Origin: Robertkochia solimangrovi
Lineage (GTDB): Bacteria > Bacteroidota > Bacteroidia > Flavobacteriales > Flavobacteriaceae
Direction of reading: 5' to 3'
Assembly (NCBI RefSeq): GCF_007279655.1
Contig: NZ_QKWN01000018.1
Span: forward strand, 1-34,585
Length of the DNA stretch: 34,585 nt
The notes below the pieces were generated by a model. It saw nothing but the letters and a program-made list of their open reading frames with translations, did not search any database and had not been told where the DNA came from. Of this stretch, positions 7,601 to 14,730 are shown one piece after another; positions within the stretch are counted from its first letter, which is position 1; the number at the start of each line of letters is the position of its first letter. The translations under genes were made by a program, and so were the position numbers.

Positions 7601-8809
7601 ATGGCTAAAAGATTTGGCAGGATTACGATGTTGGATAATTTTTTAAATACGATTTTCATGGAAGCAATGAATAGAAATGAATTGATGAAATTGACAGAGG
7701 TACATGGATCGTCTTGTATAACGGTATATCTGCCTACTCAGGTTTCACGTACAGAACTTCTGGAACAAAAGAATAGTATTCTTTTAAAGAATCAGATAAA
7801 GGAGCTTTCCGAAGAACTATCAAAAAGGGCCCTGAAAGATACCGAGATCAAAGAACGGCTGCAACCATTTAATGACCTTATGAAGGATCAGGAATTTTGG
7901 AGAGATCCATCGGAAGGGATCGTGATTTTTGGGTGTGATGACTTTTTTAGGGCTTACCGACTCTCTTATATGCCGGAGATCTTTTCTTATGTAAGCAACA
8001 CATTCTTTCTGAAACCACTGATCGGTCGGTTGACGGAGAATAAGGAATATTTCATAGTAACACTGGAACTGGATGATGTTCACTTGTATGAAATAAAGGA
8101 ATCTGACATCATTGAAATTGCGATCGAAGACCTTATTCCTGAGCATATTGAGGATGTTACAGGAGCTGATTATAAGGAGAAACACCTGGAGTTCAAAAGT
8201 ATACAAGGAAATTATGAAAGAGGTATTTCTCATGGATATGGAGAAGGCAGGGAAGATAGAAAGATTGAAATTGAAAAATTTTTCAAAGCAATTGATAAGG
8301 GTATTGCAGCGTTGCTTTATGAAAGTGGTCATCCCCTGATCATTGCCGGATTGGATCATCTTCTTCCTATTTATCGAAAGGTGAACACCTATCCTAATCT
8401 TTCTGAGATCAAGCTTACTATTCATCCTTCTTCTTCCAGGATTTCCGATTTGAAGGAACAAATTGACGAGAGGATGGAGGTCACTAAAAAGCAAATTTCT
8501 GAGAAAACAGCAAGATTTCGTGACCTTGTGAATACGGATAAGACTACTGTTGAAGTAGATTCGATTCTGGAAGCCATTTTTGAAGGAAAAGTAGAGACCT
8601 TGTTTATCGAGGAAGGTATCGAATGCTGGGGGATTTACGATCCTCAGAATGGCAGATTGAGAAAGCTCGCTCATTTTGATCGGGGTAGTGCAGACCTGAC
8701 CAATATGGCGGCTATTGAGGTTTTCAAACAAGGAGGAGAAGTCTATGTGTTGAAAAAAGAGGATATGCCAGCCAACTATGCAAGCTGGAATGCAATATTA
8801 CGATACTAA
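7601..8809 (+). CDS. bacterial archaeo-eukaryotic release-factor-like (baeRF) protein
   Basis: A 402-residue protein (383 if the start is ATG 7658, 380 if ATG 7667; MNRNELMKLTEV looks like the natural beginning). It matches the baeRF group, bacterial homologues of eRF1/Pelota. The N-terminal part has SSCITVYLPT, the central part has FFKAIDKGIAALL then HPLIIAGLDHLLPIYRK and NTYPNL, and the C-terminal part has an L7Ae-like segment, ILEAIFEGKVETLFIEEG followed by CWGIYD. The GGQ peptidyl-hydrolysis motif of true release factors is absent, so peptide release is unlikely. Recently described relatives (Balon) bind ribosomes during hibernation, so ribosome protection or rescue during stress is the best inference. 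It begins a same-strand run with the PepSY-like, pfkA and esterase genes (gaps 11, 48 and 29 bases). Confidence 0.85.
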   Translation: MAKRFGRITMLDNFLNTIFMEAMNRNELMKLTEVHGSSCITVYLPTQVSRTELLEQKNSILLKNQIKELSEELSKRALKDTEIKERLQPFNDLMKDQEFWRDPSEGIVIFGCDDFFRAYRLSYMPEIFSYVSNTFFLKPLIGRLTENKEYFIVTLELDDVHLYEIKESDIIEIAIEDLIPEHIEDVTGADYKEKHLEFKSIQGNYERGISHGYGEGREDRKIEIEKFFKAIDKGIAALLYESGHPLIIAGLDHLLPIYRKVNTYPNLSEIKLTIHPSSSRISDLKEQIDERMEVTKKQISEKTARFRDLVNTDKTTVEVDSILEAIFEGKVETLFIEEGIECWGIYDPQNGRLRKLAHFDRGSADLTNMAAIEVFKQGGEVYVLKKEDMPANYASWNAILRY

Positions 8810-8820
8810 ATAGGAACATT

Positions 8821-9075
8821 ATGAAACGGTTACCGGAAAAGGCCCGCGATTATATCCGGACCCATTACAGAGAAGCATATTTGCAGAATTTACAGATTCC
8901 TTCCGCAAAAGTAAGAGGAGGTGAGGTATTCAAGGTTAAACTTTTTAAGGATAATTCCATACATAGTTTGGAGTTCAATAGTAGGGGAGAATTGTTAAAT
9001 CATACCATTGAACCAATTTATGAAGATGATTATTTTGAAAGTGACTTTTTTGATCAGGATAAATATGATTCATGA
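8821..9075 (+). CDS. small PepSY-like cytosolic protein
   Basis: An 84-residue protein that I assign tentatively to the PepSY-like/DUF2874 fold. The pattern LPEKARDYIRTHY, then a beta-hairpin with FKVKLFKDNSIHSLEFNSRG, resembles the single-repeat unit (LP..i..fi...Y.....v...gyevel.nG..l.fd..G) of that family. Unlike most members it has no signal peptide. The tail is very acidic (EDDYFESDFFDQDKYD). It sits 11 bases after the baeRF stop and 48 bases before pfkA, so it is almost certainly co-transcribed. Its function is unknown; the tight linkage suggests it may act with the baeRF protein. Confidence 0.7.
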   Translation: MKRLPEKARDYIRTHYREAYLQNLQIPSAKVRGGEVFKVKLFKDNSIHSLEFNSRGELLNHTIEPIYEDDYFESDFFDQDKYDS

Positions 9076-9123
9076 TTTTGAAGGGGGAAACATTTTCAGA
9101 TCGGTTTCAGAAAATTAATAATA

Positions 9124-10101
9124 ATGGAAAACCTGGCCATAATAACTTCCGGCGGTGATGCTCCCGGACTTAATGCATGTATCCATGCCGTGGTTAAATC
9201 TTCAGTTTTTTACGGTCTCAAGGTATTTGGGGTCAGGGACGGATTTAACGGATTGATCTCAGGAGAGATATATCCACTGCGTTTGAAAGATGTACATGGA
9301 ATCATTCCCATGGGAGGGACGATTCTGCGGACTTCCCGCAGTGAACATTTTCAAACCCGACAAGGTCGTTTTGAAGCCTATGAGCAATTGAAAAAACTGG
9401 ATATACATCAACTTATAATTATCGGTGGTGACGGAACTATGGAAGGTGCTAAAGTTCTTGCTGAAGAATACAAGAGTTTAAAAGTAATAGGGATTCCTAA
9501 AACGATCGATAATGATCTTGAAGGAACCGAATATTCCATAGGATTTGATACTGCACTGAATACAGCAGTAGATGCAATCGACAGGATCAGAGATACCGCT
9601 GAGTCTCATAATCGTATATTTTTAGTGGAAGTCATGGGAAGGGATGCCGGCTATATCGCTTATGGTAGTGGCTTGGCAACAGGTGCAGAAGGTATTTTAA
9701 TTCCCGAAACTTCCATGGATATGGAATGCCTCCAACAAAGTTTATCGGAACATTATAATACAGACCGTGCCCTTATTATCGTTGTTGCCGAAGGTGATGA
9801 AGGTGGAGGTGCGATGCGATTGAAGGAAGACTTGAGTCAATTATTGCCTGATCGTAATATTCGGGTTACAATTCTAGGACATATTCAAAGAGGAGGGAAA
9901 CCTACTGCGTTTGATAGAATACTGGCCACAAGGTTTGGAATTTTTGCAGTAGAGACACTTTTGAAAACACAAGGGAATGCCATGGTGGGGATGTATGAAG
10001 GAAGTCCTCGTTTAATCCCTTTTTCACAAATTCATAAAAGAAATATGAAACTTGATGATAATGATGTTAAGGCTATTGAAATATTGACATTTCAGGTTTG
10101 A
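9124..10101 (+). CDS. pfkA: 6-phosphofructokinase, mixed ATP/PPi signature
   Basis: A 325-residue phosphofructokinase of family A length, cytosolic, phosphorylating fructose 6-phosphate. Motifs: ITSGGDAPGLNA at 7-18, GGDGT at 101-105, PKTIDND at 125-131 with catalytic Asp129, MGRDAGYIA, and LGHIQRGGKPTAFDR. Position 104 (E. coli numbering) is Gly, which favours ATP as donor. The residue equivalent to E. coli Gly124 is Lys126, a feature of pyrophosphate-dependent and group III enzymes. ATP use is the better guess, because Asp at 104 is what usually blocks ATP. Its place in a stress gene run rather than with glycolysis genes suggests a second, condition-specific PFK, as with PfkB in the mycobacterial dormancy regulon. 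Whether another pfkA exists in the genome cannot be seen here. Confidence 0.92.
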   Translation: MENLAIITSGGDAPGLNACIHAVVKSSVFYGLKVFGVRDGFNGLISGEIYPLRLKDVHGIIPMGGTILRTSRSEHFQTRQGRFEAYEQLKKLDIHQLIIIGGDGTMEGAKVLAEEYKSLKVIGIPKTIDNDLEGTEYSIGFDTALNTAVDAIDRIRDTAESHNRIFLVEVMGRDAGYIAYGSGLATGAEGILIPETSMDMECLQQSLSEHYNTDRALIIVVAEGDEGGGAMRLKEDLSQLLPDRNIRVTILGHIQRGGKPTAFDRILATRFGIFAVETLLKTQGNAMVGMYEGSPRLIPFSQIHKRNMKLDDNDVKAIEILTFQV

Positions 10102-10130
10102 ATCATCTTTCGAACTCAAAAATATAGTGT

Positions 10131-11468
10131 ATGCTCACCGATGTTGGAAAATATAAAAGATTGTGGCAAAGTCAGGTCATTGCCAAAGTAAAGGAACAGG
10201 CTGTAGAACTTAAGAGTATGTCTGATCTGGATGGAATTATGAACCGTATAGGGAATGCCCGATATGTTCTGCTGGGAGAGGCTACTCATGGAACCCATGA
10301 ATTTTATGTGTGGAGAGCGTTGCTTTCCCAACGTTTGATCAGGGAAAAAGGATTTTCTTTTATCGGTGTTGAAGGCGATTGGCCGGATTGTTATCGTATC
10401 AACAGATTTGTTAAGAATTATTCAGATACCGGTGAGAATGCCTATGATGTTATACATGATTTCAGAAGATGGCCAACCTGGATGTGGGCGAATTGGGAAA
10501 TCATTGGGTTGATGAATTGGTTAAGAGTCTATAATGAAAGAAATTCACAATCGTTGAAAGTTGGTTTCTATGGTCTGGATGTATATAGTCTGGGAGAATC
10601 ACTGGAAGCTATTCTGAACTATTTGGAAAAATATGATATCACCGCTTTTGATAAGGCAAAAGAGGCCATTTCATGTTTTGAGCCTTTTGGTTTTGAGGGT
10701 TCTGATTATGCAAGGGCTACCCGAAGACTCGTACCTAAAACCTGTCAACGCGAAGTTATCGATCTCTTGACTGAGATCCGTCGTAAGATCACCACCTTTA
10801 ATACTGATCCTGAATCAGTTTTCAATGCCGAGCAAAATGCGCTTGTGGCAGTTAATGCCGAAAATTACTATCGGACAATGATCGGTGGAGGGCCGGAGTC
10901 ATGGAATATCCGCGACCGGCATATGGTTACTACATTGGAACGGTTGATGAATTTTCACGGAAATAAAGCTAAAGCGATTATTTGGGAACACAATACCCAT
11001 ATCGGCGATGCCAGAGCAACAGAGATGAGTGCACATGGAATGGTAAATGTAGGGGAACTTCTTTCAGGATCTCACGCTCGGGACGATGTCGTTAAGATTG
11101 GATTTGGTACTTATGAAGGCACTGTGGTTGCCGGACATCACTGGGGAGATGTAATGAGAATTATGAAGGTTCCTAAAGCCAGAGATGCGAGTTGGGAAGA
11201 TATACTACATGCTGCGGGTGATGGCAAAAACGTTGCTTTTGCCACCGATCGATGGAAAGATGATCCATTGTTTGAACATCCCATAGATCACCGTGCTATT
11301 GGGGTAGTCTATAATAATGACAGAGAGCATTATGGTAATTATGTGCCTAGTATAATTCCTTATCGGTATGATGCTTTTATTCATATTGATAGTACCGAAG
11401 CCTTACATCCCGTCCATATAAAACCTGATGGTCATCAGATGCCGGAAACATTTCCCTGGGGATTTTGA
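10131..11468 (+). CDS. erythromycin esterase family protein
   Basis: A 445-residue protein of the EreA/EreB/ChaN-like family. Catalytic motifs are LGEATHGTHEF (Glu50, His53), VEGDWPD (Glu81) and WEHNTHIGDAR (Glu286, His287, His290), matching the Glu/His set known for EreB. No signal peptide is present, so it is cytosolic. Chromosomal members like this are usually not macrolide resistance genes. A related domain is joined to a phosphoribosyltransferase in mycobacterial Rv2030c of the DosR regulon, and here a phosphoribosyltransferase gene is the next gene, convergent, 134 bases away. The gene closes the baeRF-PepSY-pfkA run (29-base gap). The natural substrate is unknown. Confidence 0.9.
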   Translation: MLTDVGKYKRLWQSQVIAKVKEQAVELKSMSDLDGIMNRIGNARYVLLGEATHGTHEFYVWRALLSQRLIREKGFSFIGVEGDWPDCYRINRFVKNYSDTGENAYDVIHDFRRWPTWMWANWEIIGLMNWLRVYNERNSQSLKVGFYGLDVYSLGESLEAILNYLEKYDITAFDKAKEAISCFEPFGFEGSDYARATRRLVPKTCQREVIDLLTEIRRKITTFNTDPESVFNAEQNALVAVNAENYYRTMIGGGPESWNIRDRHMVTTLERLMNFHGNKAKAIIWEHNTHIGDARATEMSAHGMVNVGELLSGSHARDDVVKIGFGTYEGTVVAGHHWGDVMRIMKVPKARDASWEDILHAAGDGKNVAFATDRWKDDPLFEHPIDHRAIGVVYNNDREHYGNYVPSIIPYRYDAFIHIDSTEALHPVHIKPDGHQMPETFPWGF

Positions 11469-11602
11469 TTTACCCTCGTTGTGCAGTTTTGGTTCCACCT
11501 TTCGAAATCATGAGGTATGAATGTCGGTGAATTTATAGTTTGGAAAAAGATACACCGGAATTCAGGAGTTCGATATATCTTATAGTTCAGTGTGACCCTG
11601 GT

Positions 11603-12271
11603 TCAGGGTATAGCACGGTCGGTTTTGGTGGTGTTATTCTTGTTAGGATTGCTGAATGTTTGTAATAGTCTGATCGCTTCTGAATCTGAAACGGGTAAAA
11701 AATTGTGATAATAGGAGCCAACTGCGTTAAAGTTGTAGGGAGTGATTAAGGAGATCATCTGGTCTACATAAGGCGATTGGCTAATTTTTTTTTGAGCAGA
11801 AACGGATGAGACTGGTACAGCTATAATAATTTTATCGGGATCTTCCCGGGCAAGCAATGCTACAGTCGCCAGGATCGTATTGCCTGTAGCAATACCGTCG
11901 TCGGTTACTATCAGCGTTTTACCTTTCAGATTTACAGGAGTATTTCCCTGATAGTACATTTCCATTTTTTTCTGCAGATCCCTATGGATTTTACGGGTCT
12001 CTTCATCGATATAGGAGGAAGGTATTTGTCCTGCTTCCGCTCCCAAAACAGTGCTGTTGAGACTAACTGCTCCGATGGCAAATTCCTTATTTAAAGGATG
12101 TCCGATCTTTTTTGATAATACCACATCCAAAGGCAGATGGAGTAGTTCAGCAATTGCAGCTCCTATCGGAAGACCACCCCTTGGTATTGCGAGTATTACA
12201 GCATCCGAACCTTTATAATATTTAAGTTTCCGCGCCAATTTTTTTCCGGCATCTTTTCTGTCAGTGAACAT
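11603..12271 (-). CDS. phosphoribosyltransferase family protein
   Basis: A type I phosphoribosyltransferase-fold protein of 222 residues when started at ATG 12271 (MFTDRKDAGKKLARKL). A longer frame starting at 12319 would overlap the preceding gene and adds residues unlike the family. The PRPP-binding loop is IVTDDGIATG at 121-130. AIPRGGLPIG at 28-37 and KKIGHP at 54-59 are typical of the stress-associated PRTase subfamily often joined to dienelactone hydrolase or erythromycin esterase domains. Its start is 11 bases after the hydrolase gene's stop, so the two are co-transcribed. Whether it is a real transferase or a PRPP/nucleotide-sensing protein is unknown. Confidence 0.88.
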   Translation of the reverse strand: MFTDRKDAGKKLARKLKYYKGSDAVILAIPRGGLPIGAAIAELLHLPLDVVLSKKIGHPLNKEFAIGAVSLNSTVLGAEAGQIPSSYIDEETRKIHRDLQKKMEMYYQGNTPVNLKGKTLIVTDDGIATGNTILATVALLAREDPDKIIIAVPVSSVSAQKKISQSPYVDQMISLITPYNFNAVGSYYHNFLPVSDSEAIRLLQTFSNPNKNNTTKTDRAIP

Positions 12272-12282
12272 AATTATAAATT

Positions 12283-12930
12283 TTAGATTATCAGATATTT
12301 TTGAAACCATGCAATACATAGTTGTGTAACGATCTCCAGTTTTCCCGATTCCTGAAAAAGGTGTGACGCTTCCGGCACAATTTCTAATTTTGAATACCCG
12401 CCAAACTTAGGCAGTACCGATCGATTTAAGGCGATCACTTCCTGATCCCATCCCCCTACGATCAATAATACCGGAGCCGGTACCGAGGCTAATTTTAGAT
12501 CATCTGCAAGGTCAGGCCTGCCCCCTCTGGAAACGATTGCCTTTAATTTCAGGTCGCTGTTAGCGGCCGCATTAAGGGCGGAAGCCGCTCCGGTACTTGC
12601 TCCGAAATATCCTATCGGTAATCTCGCGATATCTTTTTGTGATCGTATCCATCGGGTAGTATCCTTCAGGCGTTTAGAAAGTAAAGGAATATCGAATCGG
12701 TTGCTGTAAAATTTGTCTTCTTCCTCTGTCAACAGGTCAAAAAGTAAGGTAGCGAAACCCTGATCGTTCAACGATCTTGCCACATAATTGTTTCGTGGGC
12801 TTAAACGACTACTTCCACTACCATGAGAAAAAATTACCAGTCCGACCGGATTATCAGGAATCGCCAAAACCCCTTTAAGGATTACATCATCAACCGGAAT
12901 ATTTAAATCGGTGACTGTTTGTGTTTTCAT
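12283..12930 (-). CDS. dienelactone-hydrolase-like alpha/beta hydrolase
   Basis: A 215-residue alpha/beta hydrolase with a complete catalytic triad: nucleophile Ser112 in GASTG, Asp161 in GGWDQEV and His189 in EASHLF. The oxyanion-region motif FSHGSGSS at 34-41 fits the DLH-like group. No signal peptide. In other bacteria this hydrolase and the phosphoribosyltransferase that follows here are frequently one polypeptide; here they are two genes with an 11-base gap. It lies 34 bases downstream of the second universal stress protein, giving an operon usp-hydrolase-PRTase on the minus strand. The true substrate is unknown. Confidence 0.88.
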   Translation of the reverse strand: MKTQTVTDLNIPVDDVILKGVLAIPDNPVGLVIFSHGSGSSRLSPRNNYVARSLNDQGFATLLFDLLTEEEDKFYSNRFDIPLLSKRLKDTTRWIRSQKDIARLPIGYFGASTGAASALNAAANSDLKLKAIVSRGGRPDLADDLKLASVPAPVLLIVGGWDQEVIALNRSVLPKFGGYSKLEIVPEASHLFQESGKLEIVTQLCIAWFQKYLII

Positions 12931-12964
12931 CTGTGTTTATTATTAAGGTTATTGGATGTTCTTT

Positions 12965-13864
12965 TCAGGACACACGCTCTCTGGTGACAGCATCCTTTTT
13001 AGGTTTCAGAACTTTCGTATTTTGGTGCAAGACCATGATCGGAATAGCTGTGCGATAACTAACCCCTTTAAGGGTTGATTTATGAGCAATGGATTCAATA
13101 AATGAATGCTTTTTATACACAAAAACGATCAGGTCTGCATTATGGCTTTGGGCAAAACATCCAATTCCATTCGCTTCGTCAAAATTTACCAGAGTATGAA
13201 ATTGATGTGGAATCCCATTAAGAGCTGAAGAAATACGTCTTCTACAGTATAACTGGTCTTCATTAAGTTCCTTTTTTTGGTCTTGAACATGTAATAGCCT
13301 TACATGACAATGGAAATCTTTTAACAATTCCAATAGGGGATAAATGTTTTCTTCCCGGACAGGATCACAAAAATCTGTTGGCATTACTACTTCCCGGATG
13401 CCCTTATATTCCCAATGCTCAGGAATGGCAAGTACCGGACATGTAAATGTTGAATCCAAAATTTTTAAAGCGGTACTTCCAAAATAGATATTTAGTATCC
13501 TTTTAGCACCTTTGGTACCAAGGATGATCATATCGATATGATTAGTTTTTACCGCTTCTTTAATGACATCAATTATAAATCCGGTACGTAAAAGTGGTTC
13601 AAATTCATGTTTGGGATTTTTGTACTGGTTCAACCTGTGAATGAGCTTCATGAGCTCCACCTTTGCCTTTTTTTCCTTGTCAGGATCTGGTATGTAGGAA
13701 TCGATTTTAAGTCCGATCATTGGGACAGATTCATATTCAAGAGGTTTTAACACATGCAGTAGATAAAATTCAGTTTCCTCAAAGGCAAAAGCTTCAGAGG
13801 CATAACAACTTGCATCCCATGCATTCTTTGAAAAATCTGTCAATATCAATATTCTTTTCATCAT
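12965..13864 (-). CDS. universal stress protein, tandem Usp domains (second copy)
   Basis: A 299-residue two-domain Usp. The first domain has RILILTDFSKNAWDA at its start and the ATP motif G-2x-G-9x-G-S in GTKGAKRILNIYFGS, ending CPVLAIPE. The second domain starts REVVMPTDF and ends IPIMVLHQ without the motif. It carries GIGCFAQSHNADLI (Cys236), closely matching the segment of the first Usp, so the two are paralogues. It has a basic 20-residue C-terminal tail that the first lacks. It is the first gene of the usp-hydrolase-PRTase operon. A 12-bp inverted repeat lies upstream at 13909-13952. Confidence 0.92.
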   Translation of the reverse strand: MMKRILILTDFSKNAWDASCYASEAFAFEETEFYLLHVLKPLEYESVPMIGLKIDSYIPDPDKEKKAKVELMKLIHRLNQYKNPKHEFEPLLRTGFIIDVIKEAVKTNHIDMIILGTKGAKRILNIYFGSTALKILDSTFTCPVLAIPEHWEYKGIREVVMPTDFCDPVREENIYPLLELLKDFHCHVRLLHVQDQKKELNEDQLYCRRRISSALNGIPHQFHTLVNFDEANGIGCFAQSHNADLIVFVYKKHSFIESIAHKSTLKGVSYRTAIPIMVLHQNTKVLKPKKDAVTRERVS

Positions 13865-13908
13865 TCGTTGTTTTTAGGTTATCATGGTATTTTAATAAAA
13901 TAGCCGGA

Positions 13909-13952
13909 AGTGATCGGACTCTTGGAAATAGGATTAAAAAAGTCCGATCACT
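13909..13952. repeat. 12-bp perfect inverted repeat with 20-base loop
   Basis: AGTGATCGGACT at 13909-13920 and its exact reverse complement at 13941-13952. It lies between the secreted PepSY-like gene and the second usp gene, both on the minus strand, 45 bases upstream of the usp start. There is no T-run after the stem on either strand, so it is not a standard terminator. It could be an operator or an RNA structure in the usp leader. Confidence 0.6.
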
Positions 13953-13978
13953 GTAAGTGTTCTCGTTTTAGCACATCG

Positions 13979-14476
13979 TTACAGAAAGTTCCCTTCATCA
14001 TCGATTTTTATCCGGATCAGTTGATCGCCGTTCTCCAGTTTTACTTTATAAAACTTTGTGCTTCTGTTTTTGGCATCGTTATACGTAACCTTATAAACAT
14101 CTTTTTTGACCTCCCATCCGGGAAAACGTTGATCGATAGCATTTTTTACAGTGGTTGGAATTGCAATGTTCTCGAACCTTTCTATAGTTCTTAAAACATT
14201 TCCTTCGTTATCGTAAAGCGCAACGATCTTGCCTTCAGGGATATAGAAGGAGATGGTGTAGGTGTCATATTCATCACTGTATAGTTCAGAATTCTTCAGA
14301 TCAAAAGTGGCTACCTTTTCTTCGAGAAGTTGAACAGGCACGGCAGCTTCATAACCTACACTCTGCATGTATTTATAATTGGCTGCACTAACAACAACCT
14401 CAGACAGTTTAACAACCTGTGCGCTGAGGGGGATGGTTAATCCCAGAATCATCAAACCTAACAATATTTTTTTCAT
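13979..14476 (-). CDS. secreted PepSY-like protein
   Basis: A 165-residue protein with a Sec signal peptide (MKKILLGLMILGLTIPLSAQ, cleavage near residue 20). The second half resembles a PepSY-like unit: IPTTVKNAIDQRFPGWEVKK, then a hairpin with FYKVKLENGDQLIRIKIDDEG. The first half has a degenerate related pattern (YTISFYIPEGKIVALYDNEGNVLR). Such proteins are abundant and uncharacterised in Flavobacteriia. It is divergent from the class II ribonucleotide reductase gene and upstream of the stress operon, from which the 13909-13952 inverted repeat separates it. No function is assigned. Confidence 0.75.
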   Translation of the reverse strand: MKKILLGLMILGLTIPLSAQVVKLSEVVVSAANYKYMQSVGYEAAVPVQLLEEKVATFDLKNSELYSDEYDTYTISFYIPEGKIVALYDNEGNVLRTIERFENIAIPTTVKNAIDQRFPGWEVKKDVYKVTYNDAKNRSTKFYKVKLENGDQLIRIKIDDEGNFL

Positions 14477-14730
14477 GACATTGAAAATTAAAAGGTTATT
14501 ACTTTATCGATTGAATTTCGATAATTACGGTTAATACTGAAATGATTTTAATCAATTACTATTACCCTGGATACCTTTACGATTGAATTTTTAAAACGCA
14601 TCCATCTTTGTGATAGAGAGACTTTTATTAAAAAATATTATGGCGTAATTTTAAAAGACGCTGAGTTCACCGAAGTAGTTTATTGAACATAAGGGTACAT
14701 CGTTATCCGGTTTAGAAATATTAGGGTATC

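Noticed and set aside
7820-8731. Long antisense open frame (303 codons) across the baeRF gene
   Set aside because: It is the reverse strand of a recognisable family; its translation has no domain or repeat logic.
10131-11468. Macrolide-resistance gene
   Set aside because: The family name is historic; context and lack of mobile elements point to a native stress enzyme.
11595-11609. ACCCTG/CAGGGT hairpin at the end of the PRTase gene
   Set aside because: Only a 6-bp stem overlapping the stop codon with no T-run; too weak to call as terminator.
14477-14730. Cobalamin riboswitch upstream of the class II reductase
   Set aside because: I could not find a B12-box-like sequence or a matching fold; a covariance search would be decisive.
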